Shown here in pieces: positions 1-5,827 of a DNA stretch of 7,268 nt. The stretch's first letter is position 1. Every line of letters begins with the position of its first letter. Source of the DNA: Saprospiraceae bacterium (GTDB taxonomy: Bacteria; Bacteroidota; Bacteroidia; Chitinophagales; Saprospiraceae); the NCBI GenBank assembly GCA_014379065.1, contig JACMMM010000589.1, positions 1 through 7,268 on the forward strand, given 5' to 3'. The translations under genes and the position numbers were made by a program. A model generated the notes under the pieces. It saw only the letters and a program-made list of their open reading frames with translations. It searched no databases and had not been told where the DNA came from.

Positions 1-1
1 A

Positions 2-436
2 GACACCCCGTGGTGGGAAGATCTCCAAAAACTTTATCAGCAAATGGCCGAACGAAATACGACTAAAATTCGATTTTATACCTATAATTTAGACAGAAAA
101 GTAGGCGGTGCAATAGGAGAAGAGGCCAGGCTTATTGTACAAGAAATTATTACAAATGCATTGAAACACGCCAAAGCCACCGAAATAAATGTCCAGATAA
201 ATCAAATTGAAGATGTGCTCGGAATTATTATAGAAGACAACGGTATTGGATTTGACCAGAGCAGGGTTGTAAAAGGTATTGGCTTGAAGAGTATAGAAGA
301 ACGTTGTGCAAAACTTGGCGGAGAAATAAGTTTAGAGACGGGCAAAGGTGCCGGCACTACTGTTTTTGTTGATATCCCAATAAGCAAGCAAAATATATTG
401 AAGGAGAACCCTTTACTCTATGCAGGAGCAAACTGA
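2..436 (+). CDS. Sensor histidine kinase, C-terminal ATPase part (5' truncated by window edge)
   Basis: This is the ATP-binding end of a two-component sensor kinase; it would supply phosphate to the response regulator that follows. The frame is open back to base 2, so the gene starts outside the window and the ATG at 44 is internal. Seen in the sequence: an N-box (EARLIVQEIITNALKHAKA), a G1 box (DNGIGFD) and a G2-like box (KGIGLKSIEERCAKLGGEIS), followed by a TTVFVDIPI strand, the usual finish of a HATPase_c domain. The N-box form and the REC-HTH partner fit the NarX/DegS/LiaS-like group (HisKA_3 kinases), in which the phosphorylated His lies upstream, here unseen. The sensor part, membrane segments and signal cannot be judged. 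The fragment is clearly AT-richer than the genes at the right end of the window. The stop at 434-436 lies inside the next gene, which suggests co-transcription and translational coupling. Confidence 0.9.
   Translation, partial: DTPWWEDLQKLYQQMAERNTTKIRFYTYNLDRKVGGAIGEEARLIVQEIITNALKHAKATEINVQINQIEDVLGIIIEDNGIGFDQSRVVKGIGLKSIEERCAKLGGEISLETGKGAGTTVFVDIPISKQNILKENPLLYAGAN
401..408 (+). promoter_or_regulatory. Possible ribosome binding site for the response regulator
   Basis: AAGGAGAA lies 11 bases before the ATG at 420, inside the end of the kinase gene. The purine run is Shine-Dalgarno-like and the spacing slightly long. It supports the overlapping start at 420. Bacteroidota often do not rely on such sites, so the weight is moderate. 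Confidence 0.4.
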
Positions 437-1067
437 TGTTCGGGTTTTTATTGCCGACGATCATGAAGAGACTGTCTTAAGGATGTCTGAATTCATAAAC
501 GCGGCATCCGGGATGAAAGTAGTGGGCACCGCCGCTGACGGCAGTGCCCTTTTACGCTATTTTGCTCGTGGCAACAATGGTGTGGATGTTGCGCTCGTGG
601 ACATTGATATGCCTGAGATGATAGATGGTCTAGCGGTTGTTGGGAAAATCAAGAATATTTGTCAAAACGGCTTAAAGGTTATAGTAATGACCGGCATGCG
701 TGGTAGGGATTACCCAACGGATGCCATCAGAAATTACGCAGATGGTTTTGTTGCCAAATACCGCCACAAAGACGAATTTATTGATGCCATCATCAAGGTC
801 CATAAAGGAGAAATGGTATATCTCCTTGATCCCAACGATATTGCTCCCCCCGTTGAATTGCCCGAGCCACTTCCTGAACTCACGCCCACCGAATTAAGAA
901 TAGTGTGCCTCATGGTGAAAGGCCGCAGAAACAAAGAAATTGCTGACGAGATTAAGCTTGGTGAAAAGAATACTGAAAAAATTAGGGGCTTGGTTATGAA
1001 AAAATTAGGGGTGCAGACCCCTGCCCAACTCGGGGCCTTGGCCGAGAAACATGGGCTTTGCCGATAA
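420..1067 (+). CDS. Two-component response regulator, REC + LuxR/NarL-type HTH
   Basis: A 215-residue DNA-binding response regulator, probably phosphorylated by the kinase it overlaps by 17 bp. The receiver domain spans about residues 6-130 and has the whole active-site set: acidic pair D13/D14, phosphoacceptor D61 in VDIDMP, T91 in MTG, and K113 in VAKY. A short linker rich in Pro and Glu (about 140-153) leads to an HTH of the LuxR/NarL class at about 154-208: LTPTELRIVCLMVKGRRNKE, then a recognition-helix region ending in KKLGVQTPAQL. The recognition helix (GEKNTEKIRGLVMKKLGV) differs from the common TVKxHxxxI pattern, so its operator is probably lineage-specific. The length is normal for the family. 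The start at 420 is favoured by the upstream AAGGAGAA and because REC begins immediately. Its targets are unknown. The sigma gene downstream is 175 bp away and has its own promoter candidate, so it need not be in the same operon. Confidence 0.92.
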   Translation: MQEQTDVRVFIADDHEETVLRMSEFINAASGMKVVGTAADGSALLRYFARGNNGVDVALVDIDMPEMIDGLAVVGKIKNICQNGLKVIVMTGMRGRDYPTDAIRNYADGFVAKYRHKDEFIDAIIKVHKGEMVYLLDPNDIAPPVELPEPLPELTPTELRIVCLMVKGRRNKEIADEIKLGEKNTEKIRGLVMKKLGVQTPAQLGALAEKHGLCR

Positions 1068-1137
1068 TTCGTACACTCCGCTTGTTGTGTGCCTACGCGT
1101 CCATTTCTCCCACGTACTCAGGTCTTCAGGAATGCCT

Positions 1138-1153
1138 CGCGAAATAAATCGCG
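1138..1153 (+). repeat. Small inverted repeat CGCGA-N6-TCGCG beside the sigma promoter candidate
   Basis: Perfect 5-bp arms (CGCGA at 1138-1142, TCGCG at 1149-1153) flank an AT-only 6-base centre. It ends 5 bases before the CGGTTACAAAAT element. The symmetry and position would suit an operator for a dimeric regulator, for instance the REC-HTH protein encoded upstream, but this is inference; arms this short can occur by chance. Confidence 0.3.
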
Positions 1154-1158
1154 TTCCC

Positions 1159-1191
1159 CGGTTACAAAATCGGACTTGAGCGGCATACATG
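1159..1191 (+). promoter_or_regulatory. Candidate ECF-type promoter of the sigma/anti-sigma operon
   Basis: CGGTTACAAAAT at 1159-1170 and ATACATG at 1185-1191 are separated by 14 bases. The same two blocks with the same spacing occur at 5715-5747, with one difference in the second block. A two-block element upstream of a sigma gene is the classic layout of an autoregulated ECF promoter. If so, transcription would begin near 1198 and the ATG at 1189 would sit in the -10 element, which points to 1243 as the sigma start. Seen: the sequence match. Inferred: promoter function and the sigma that reads it. Confidence 0.5.
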
Positions 1192-1242
1192 CCCAAATGC
1201 CGAAAGTCAGTATCATTGCCTCCAACAATTGTACTGCAAGGC

Positions 1243-1854
1243 ATGGCTCGAATACTTGATATTTTCCTAAACAGAAAAACCAATCTCAGCTGCGAAAAAT
1301 ATCCCAACCACGGGTCACTTTTCACGGGTTTGAGGCATGAAGAAGCTGACGCAATCCGATGTTTGTCTGCGCGGGTTTCGGGTTCGATTTTCAATATCGG
1401 CAAAAGCTACCACCTGCATGACGACGACGTCGAAGAACTTATCTGCGATTGCATCACGATTTGCCTGCAAAAGATCAAGGAGGGGAAATACACTTTTCAA
1501 GGCTACAACCCGGCCACGTTTGTCATTGAAATCGCAAAAAACAGGGCGCAAAACTTTCGCCGGAGCGCTTTAAAGCACCGTACCGTGGGTTTAGAAAACA
1601 TCAGCGAGCGAGCGGAGGAACCTGATTTTGGAAGCCTCGCCGAAACCGAATTGCTCGAAAAACTATTGTCGCAATTAGAAGCCAATTGCCAAAACCTCAT
1701 CCGACTGAAATACCTGGAGGAACGCAGCGACAAGGAGGTGATTGAAGAAAAACTGACTCAATACACCACAGTAGACGCTCTGAAAAACCACCGTTCTAAA
1801 TGCCTGAAAAAATTGGTGGGAATCGGCGCAGACGCTTCAATTTTTAATCAATAG
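1243..1854 (+). CDS. ECF-like RNA polymerase sigma factor (sigma-70 family)
   Basis: A cytoplasmic sigma factor of 203 residues that would direct RNA polymerase to a small regulon. Region 2 spans about residues 35-110 and includes DDDVEELICDCITICLQKI and the well-kept GYNPATFVIEIAKNRAQNFRR, the counterpart of the usual 'p.aWLyrIArN.a.d..R' stretch. Region 4 spans about 132-192: LSQLEANCQNLIRLKYLEER, then an HTH-like segment rich in Lys and Arg (DALKNHRSKCLKKL). Region 3 is absent, as expected of ECF-type factors. In the recognition part the normal 'eIA..lg.s.gtvks' is replaced by a divergent KEVIEEKLTQYTTVDALKNH. An in-frame ATG at 1189 would add 18 residues; I prefer 1243 because region 2 spacing is then normal and 1189 falls in the promoter candidate. 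The anti-sigma-like gene follows after 4 bp, implying co-transcription. Confidence 0.88.
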   Translation: MARILDIFLNRKTNLSCEKYPNHGSLFTGLRHEEADAIRCLSARVSGSIFNIGKSYHLHDDDVEELICDCITICLQKIKEGKYTFQGYNPATFVIEIAKNRAQNFRRSALKHRTVGLENISERAEEPDFGSLAETELLEKLLSQLEANCQNLIRLKYLEERSDKEVIEEKLTQYTTVDALKNHRSKCLKKLVGIGADASIFNQ

Positions 1855-1858
1855 ATCA

Positions 1859-2734
1859 ATGGAAAATTTTTACCAAAACATTGAACGCTATCTGCTCGGT
1901 GAACTGGCCGGGGGAGCGTTGACCGCTTTTGAAAACGCGATGCAATCCGACCCAGCGCTTGCCAAATCGGTGGCGCAACATCGCGAAATGATGTTGCGAC
2001 TAGATGCCTTGCGCCTACGGAACAAGGTGAAATCTGCCACAGCATCGCAGCGTGTGAACCCGACCTCTATAAATACCCAACGCGTTTTCATGGTAATAGC
2101 GGCTTTGCTGGTTTTGCTGGCGGCATCTTTTTGGTTTTCCAAACAGTTTTCCGAATCGCGCTCGGAAAAGGCAGAAAGCCAGCCCCAAACTACGCAACCA
2201 GACACCCTCAAAACACCCCCAAACCAAATACCGACCCCAATTCCGGATGAATTTCAGCCTAAAAAACCAACGGAAAAGCCTAAGGGAAAACCGCAGTTGA
2301 TAGCTTTGGCTCGTGAATTTCACGATCAGCCTTCTCAAACTTTTGTGCGTGATGCCGCCCAGCAAGCAGGTGATACATCCCCCAAAACACAGACTCAACG
2401 CGCCGCCGATGCTTTTTACAATCAAAATTTCCGTCTTGCCGCCGAACTTTTAAAGGATGACAAACAGGTGATGCAGGACGAAGGAGCGCGCTATATCCGT
2501 GCGAATGCCCGATTTAATATCGGACAGTTTTCGGGTGCCGCAAAGGATTTTGATGCTTTGAAAGACAGTTTCCAGTTCAGACACGAGGCCCGCTGGAATT
2601 TTTTGCTGTGCCAGATTGCCCTCGGAAACATAGAAACGGCCAAGAATTTGCTCGCTAAAATGGTGGAAGAGGATGACTTCCCGTTTCGCGCCAAAGCACT
2701 GAAACTGCAAGGGGAAATCATTCTCAATTTTTAA
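1859..2734 (+). CDS. Single-pass membrane anti-sigma-like protein with C-terminal TPR-like region
   Basis: A 291-residue protein that probably holds the upstream sigma factor inactive at the inner membrane. Residues 1-60 are the cytoplasmic part and carry the pattern typical of Bacteroidota anti-sigma proteins (IERYLLGELAGGALTAFENA, then DPALAKSVAQHREM); no Cys/His zinc motif is present. One hydrophobic segment lies at about 76-93 (RVFMVIAALLVLLAASFWF). After it comes a low-complexity Pro/Thr/Lys/Gln stretch (about 100-146) that looks like a flexible periplasmic linker, then helical TPR-like repeats at about 181-288 (FYNQNFRLAAELLKD; ARFNIGQFSGAAKDFDAL; LLCQIALGNIETAKNLLAKM). The linker would be an accessible target for a periplasmic protease. 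The spacing of 4 bp after the sigma stop shows a two-gene unit. Its stop codon overlaps the end of the opposite CHAT gene by 11 bp. The anti-sigma role is inferred from order and N-terminal pattern. Confidence 0.78.
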   Translation: MENFYQNIERYLLGELAGGALTAFENAMQSDPALAKSVAQHREMMLRLDALRLRNKVKSATASQRVNPTSINTQRVFMVIAALLVLLAASFWFSKQFSESRSEKAESQPQTTQPDTLKTPPNQIPTPIPDEFQPKKPTEKPKGKPQLIALAREFHDQPSQTFVRDAAQQAGDTSPKTQTQRAADAFYNQNFRLAAELLKDDKQVMQDEGARYIRANARFNIGQFSGAAKDFDALKDSFQFRHEARWNFLLCQIALGNIETAKNLLAKMVEEDDFPFRAKALKLQGEIILNF

Positions 2735-5693
2735 TTGCGCCCATATCCCCCACACCCACAAATCCCGCCCAGAAAAACGGGTGCGATGGCTGCCCAGGAT
2801 TTTTCTCCAAATACCGAAGTTTTGCATTGGCAAGCGCCACGTTTTTGGGTTTGCCCATTTTTAGCCCAGCATAAAAGTTATCCATTACCAGCATCGTGGA
2901 TTTGTCATTGACGCTCCACAGCGAAGCCACGATACTCTTAGCCCCGGCAAATGCAAAGGCCCGCGCCAGGCTCACCACCCCCTCACCGCGCTGCTGTTCG
3001 CCGATGCCTGTTTCGCAGGCAGAGAGTAGCACCAAATCAGCATTCAGCGACAAATTGTACAATTCGCCTACGGATAGCAACCTATTTTCGGGGGTTCCGT
3101 CGTCACCGGCAAATGCCAAAAAAGAAAAATCGCCGGCGAGGTAATTGGCTTTGCCGTGTGTAGCCAGGTGTAGAATTTTATAATGCGCGGCCAATTCCAG
3201 AAATTTTTGCTTCGTACCAGCCTTGCCGGTCAGCACTTCTGAGTTGCCGGCGTAGCGCTTTTTTGCCCGAAAAACTTCTTCACCGGAAAATGGCAATGCT
3301 GATAGCCCCAGCCGAACGGCTTCGTCTTGTTTCAATCGAAGAACCAAACCCACTGTGTCCTCCTCGAAAAACGGAGCAAATGCCAGTAGCCCTCCCGCCG
3401 GTATTTGGTGGTGTTGCCGAGCAATCATCTGGTGCAGCATGGTGGCTGAATAAGCATACTGAAAGCTGTGGCTGCGCAGCAAAAACGGGTATGTGTTGAA
3501 ACTGCTTAAATCCTTGGGGGCAGCAGAAAGGAGTGCTTCGAAAGGCAAATTGGCAAACCCGTCGCCTGGCACGACAATGATCTCGGATGTGAGTGATTTG
3601 GCAATAGGCGCGAGCAATTTTTCGTAGAGTTTTTGGGCCGCATCAGCGTACTGAAGTACGGTTTTTTGGTAGAGCGCGGGTGTTTTTTGGGTGCTGGTGT
3701 GATACCCGGAAATGCCTTCACAGAAAGATTGCACCCAACTGTTCAGTGGGAAATCAAGGGGAAGTTCTATCATCCGGCTGCCTTCGGGCTGGACCAGAAA
3801 AACAAAAATGGAGGAGTCGCCTGTGAAATATTCGAGCAGTGTTTGTTGGGGGCTGAGGAGTTCTTGAGTCTTTTTCAACGAGGAGGTTTCGAGCTGATAT
3901 TTCAGGCGGAAATAGTCGGGGTAGCTTTTTTCCAAAAAGGCTTGCAACTGTCGGGCCTCTCCTTTTTTGGCAGATATCTGAACGCTCAGGGCAAGCACGA
4001 GCGAATCTGTGAGGCTCAAGCCCTGGCTTTCGATGAGCGAGCGGCGCTTTTTTTCTAGGGCTGTGGTTTGTACACGGAGCAGGGAATCTCGGCTCAACTC
4101 CAGATCTGGAATACCTGCAAAATGCCGTGCATTGGCTTCTTGTGTGGACAGCAAAAGCAGGTAGCCATGCATGGCTTCGCTGAGTTGCCAGGCATTTTCG
4201 AGAGCGGCGGAGTCTCCAGGGTGCTTTTTTAGGAAAATGAGTTCCGTATCTATGGCTTTTGAAAAAATCGGCAATGACTCTGCCAGTTTCTTTTTTTGAG
4301 CATCTGCGGAAGTCTCGGTTAGCAGCTTTTTTTCAACCCCGGCTTCAAACAGCCGATAATGCTTGCGGGCTTTTACAAGCAGGCTGTCTTGCCCGGTTTT
4401 TTGATACCATTTTCGGTAAGTATTTGCCAAACCCCCATCGGCGAGGGAAGCTGCGGGGTTTTCCTTGCCATACAGTGCCTCCCAAATTTGTTTGGCTTCT
4501 TGATATTGGCCGCAAGCGATTTCAAAATCGCCATTGCTGAGTCTTGCCAAAGCTTGTCGGGTTAACAAAGAAGCAAGTTGCGAATCAATGTTTTTATGAA
4601 ATTTCCTCCAAATCGCAACCATCTTGTCATTCCATTCGATTGCCGCAGGATAGTTTTTTAGGGCAGATTGAGTTTGCGCCATGTCTGCACATAGATAAAC
4701 ATATACCATATCATCAGTGACCTTTGACCGCATCATAATGTCATTTTCTTTTTCAAAATAGGTCAATGCCTTGGAGAAATCGCGCTGAGAGACGTAACAC
4801 TGGCCTATCTCAGAATAGGTGGCAGCGACCATCATATTCTCTTCCTTCGCGTTTTTGCGTTGGATTTCGAGTGCCTTTTCAAAATAAAAAAGGGCATCGT
4901 TGAACTTAAGCAAGGCTTTGTACACAGAACCAAGCTCATAATAGGAACTGCCGATATCGGCATGGAATGGAGGCAAAACTTTCTGCCTGATGACCAATGC
5001 CTGCTCTTGAATAGCGATGGATTTCTGGTAATCTCCGCTTCGGAGATAGGCTGTGCCAAGGTTTCTAAGTATATTCGCCAAGCCAGCACTTTCTTCCCCC
5101 GCGCATATTTTTTGGATCGGTAAAGCACTTTCTAAATGTTCAATGGCCTTCTGGTATCGCCCGAGTTCCAAATTGATGTGCCCAATCAAACGCAGCGATT
5201 CGGACAAACCACAAGGATTGGAGGGCTGCAGTTTTTTCCTTATTTCATAAGCTTGTGTGCAAACAATGAGTGCCTGGTCGGTTTTGTCCTCACGAAAAAG
5301 ACAGCGTGAAACAAAGTGAAGGGCATCAGCGGTGCGCTGTGAGCCTTGTGGGTAGAAGGTTGCCCAAATTTTACTGGCCTCTTCAAAATAGCCTTGGGCG
5401 ACCGAATTCTGGCTTTGTCCAAAAAAACACCGCCCTGTCTGGTAAGCCGCTTCGGCCAAGTCGGAAGGCTGGCTGTCGGAGCTTTGGCGGAAAAACCTGT
5501 AAGCTCGTTCGGCGTTTTTTTCGGCCAGCTGGTATTGACCGGAATCGCAAAGGATGATTGCATCAGCTAACAATTGCCGAGCTGAAGCAGCATCGGTTGG
5601 GTCGGACAAAACCGGATTTTGCCCAAATGCCAAATTGGAATTGCCAACGCAAAGCAATGCGACGAAGCACATAAGGGAAAGCGTTTTCATCAT
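2724..5693 (-). CDS. Exported TPR-CHAT protein (caspase-like protease)
   Basis: A 989-residue protein in three parts. Residues 1-24 form a signal peptide (MMKTLSLMCFVALLCVGNSN, cleavage likely after AFG), so it acts outside the cytoplasm. About ten TPR units with a period near 42 residues, of the kinesin-light-chain type, run from about 35 to 450 (for example LGTAYLRSGDYQKSIAIQEQ and LGSVYKALLKFNDALFYFEK). A charged helical stretch (about 520-610) leads to a CHAT domain at about 610-985. Both residues of the cysteine-protease pair are present: His846 in LHLATHGK and Cys893 in LLSACETG, followed by the conserved GEGVVSLARAFAFAGAKSIV and SLWSVND and ending in HPFFWAGFVGVGD. TPRs normally recognise a partner and CHAT cleaves it; the partner is unknown. 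The convergent sigma/anti-sigma pair and the divergent secreted protein are the obvious candidates. The two ATGs at 5693 and 5690 are equivalent starts; the signal peptide supports this region. Confidence 0.93.
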   Translation of the reverse strand: MMKTLSLMCFVALLCVGNSNLAFGQNPVLSDPTDAASARQLLADAIILCDSGQYQLAEKNAERAYRFFRQSSDSQPSDLAEAAYQTGRCFFGQSQNSVAQGYFEEASKIWATFYPQGSQRTADALHFVSRCLFREDKTDQALIVCTQAYEIRKKLQPSNPCGLSESLRLIGHINLELGRYQKAIEHLESALPIQKICAGEESAGLANILRNLGTAYLRSGDYQKSIAIQEQALVIRQKVLPPFHADIGSSYYELGSVYKALLKFNDALFYFEKALEIQRKNAKEENMMVAATYSEIGQCYVSQRDFSKALTYFEKENDIMMRSKVTDDMVYVYLCADMAQTQSALKNYPAAIEWNDKMVAIWRKFHKNIDSQLASLLTRQALARLSNGDFEIACGQYQEAKQIWEALYGKENPAASLADGGLANTYRKWYQKTGQDSLLVKARKHYRLFEAGVEKKLLTETSADAQKKKLAESLPIFSKAIDTELIFLKKHPGDSAALENAWQLSEAMHGYLLLLSTQEANARHFAGIPDLELSRDSLLRVQTTALEKKRRSLIESQGLSLTDSLVLALSVQISAKKGEARQLQAFLEKSYPDYFRLKYQLETSSLKKTQELLSPQQTLLEYFTGDSSIFVFLVQPEGSRMIELPLDFPLNSWVQSFCEGISGYHTSTQKTPALYQKTVLQYADAAQKLYEKLLAPIAKSLTSEIIVVPGDGFANLPFEALLSAAPKDLSSFNTYPFLLRSHSFQYAYSATMLHQMIARQHHQIPAGGLLAFAPFFEEDTVGLVLRLKQDEAVRLGLSALPFSGEEVFRAKKRYAGNSEVLTGKAGTKQKFLELAAHYKILHLATHGKANYLAGDFSFLAFAGDDGTPENRLLSVGELYNLSLNADLVLLSACETGIGEQQRGEGVVSLARAFAFAGAKSIVASLWSVNDKSTMLVMDNFYAGLKMGKPKNVALANAKLRYLEKNPGQPSHPFFWAGFVGVGDMGAIKN

Positions 5694-5714
5694 TTTTGAA
5701 AATTTTTTTCTTGA

Positions 5715-5747
5715 CGGTTACAAAATGAAAGCGCGGGGAGATAAATG
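5715..5747 (+). promoter_or_regulatory. Second copy of the ECF-type promoter motif, upstream of the secreted repeat protein
   Basis: CGGTTACAAAAT (5715-5726) and ATAAATG (5741-5747) repeat the element upstream of the sigma gene with the same 14-base gap. The orientation points to the gene at 5828, giving a leader of roughly 75 bases. The 14-base spacer itself is not conserved between the copies, as expected of a promoter and not of a recent duplication. This would put the secreted protein in the regulon of the sigma factor encoded in this window; that link is inferred. Confidence 0.5.
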
Positions 5748-5759
5748 GGCGGAACGAGA

Positions 5760-5788
5760 CAAAATAAGGTGAATAACTGACAAGTCAA
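5760..5788 (-). promoter_or_regulatory. Possible housekeeping promoter of the CHAT gene
   Basis: Read on the minus strand, TTGAC (5788-5784) is followed at near-normal distance by TTATTTTG (5767-5760), one mismatch from the Bacteroidota -7 consensus TAnnTTTG with -33 TTG. Transcription would begin near 5753, about 60 bases before the CHAT start. AT-rich intergenic DNA gives such matches fairly often, so this is tentative. Confidence 0.3.
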
Positions 5789-5827
5789 TCTTCAAAATTT
5801 TTCTCAGTATCAAAATCGTATTGCAAT

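Noticed and set aside
974..1011. 15-base direct repeat TGAAAAAATTAGGGG at 974-988 and 997-1011
   Set aside because: Both copies lie in the HTH coding region in different frames, 23 bases apart; they look like a chance repeat of A/T-rich codons, not a binding site.
1007..1022. AGGGGT-GCAG-ACCCCT hairpin near the end of the response regulator gene as a terminator
   Set aside because: It lies about 45 bases before the stop codon, inside the coding sequence, and no T-run follows.
1189..1242. Longer start for the sigma factor at ATG 1189
   Set aside because: That ATG coincides with the second block of the shared promoter-like motif, the 18 extra residues match nothing typical of sigma factors, and no ribosome binding site precedes it. 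It cannot be excluded.
1005..1403. Minus-strand open frame of 132 codons across the response regulator end, gap and sigma start
   Set aside because: No recognisable domain, it overlaps two well-supported genes on the other strand, and it covers the promoter candidate; a shadow frame.
3052..3063. Perfect palindrome AATTGTACAATT
   Set aside because: It sits within the conserved part of the CHAT coding sequence (around the LYNLS segment) with no regulatory context; likely chance.
3633..4058. Plus-strand open frame of 141 codons inside the CHAT gene
   Set aside because: It is antisense to the strongly supported TPR-CHAT coding sequence and shows no domain pattern.
2724..5693. A type III-E CRISPR (Craspase) locus because of TPR-CHAT plus sigma factor
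   Set aside because: No CRISPR repeats, gRAMP/Cas7-like gene or adaptation genes are visible, and the CHAT protein has a signal peptide. Only the TPR-CHAT/sigma analogy is kept.
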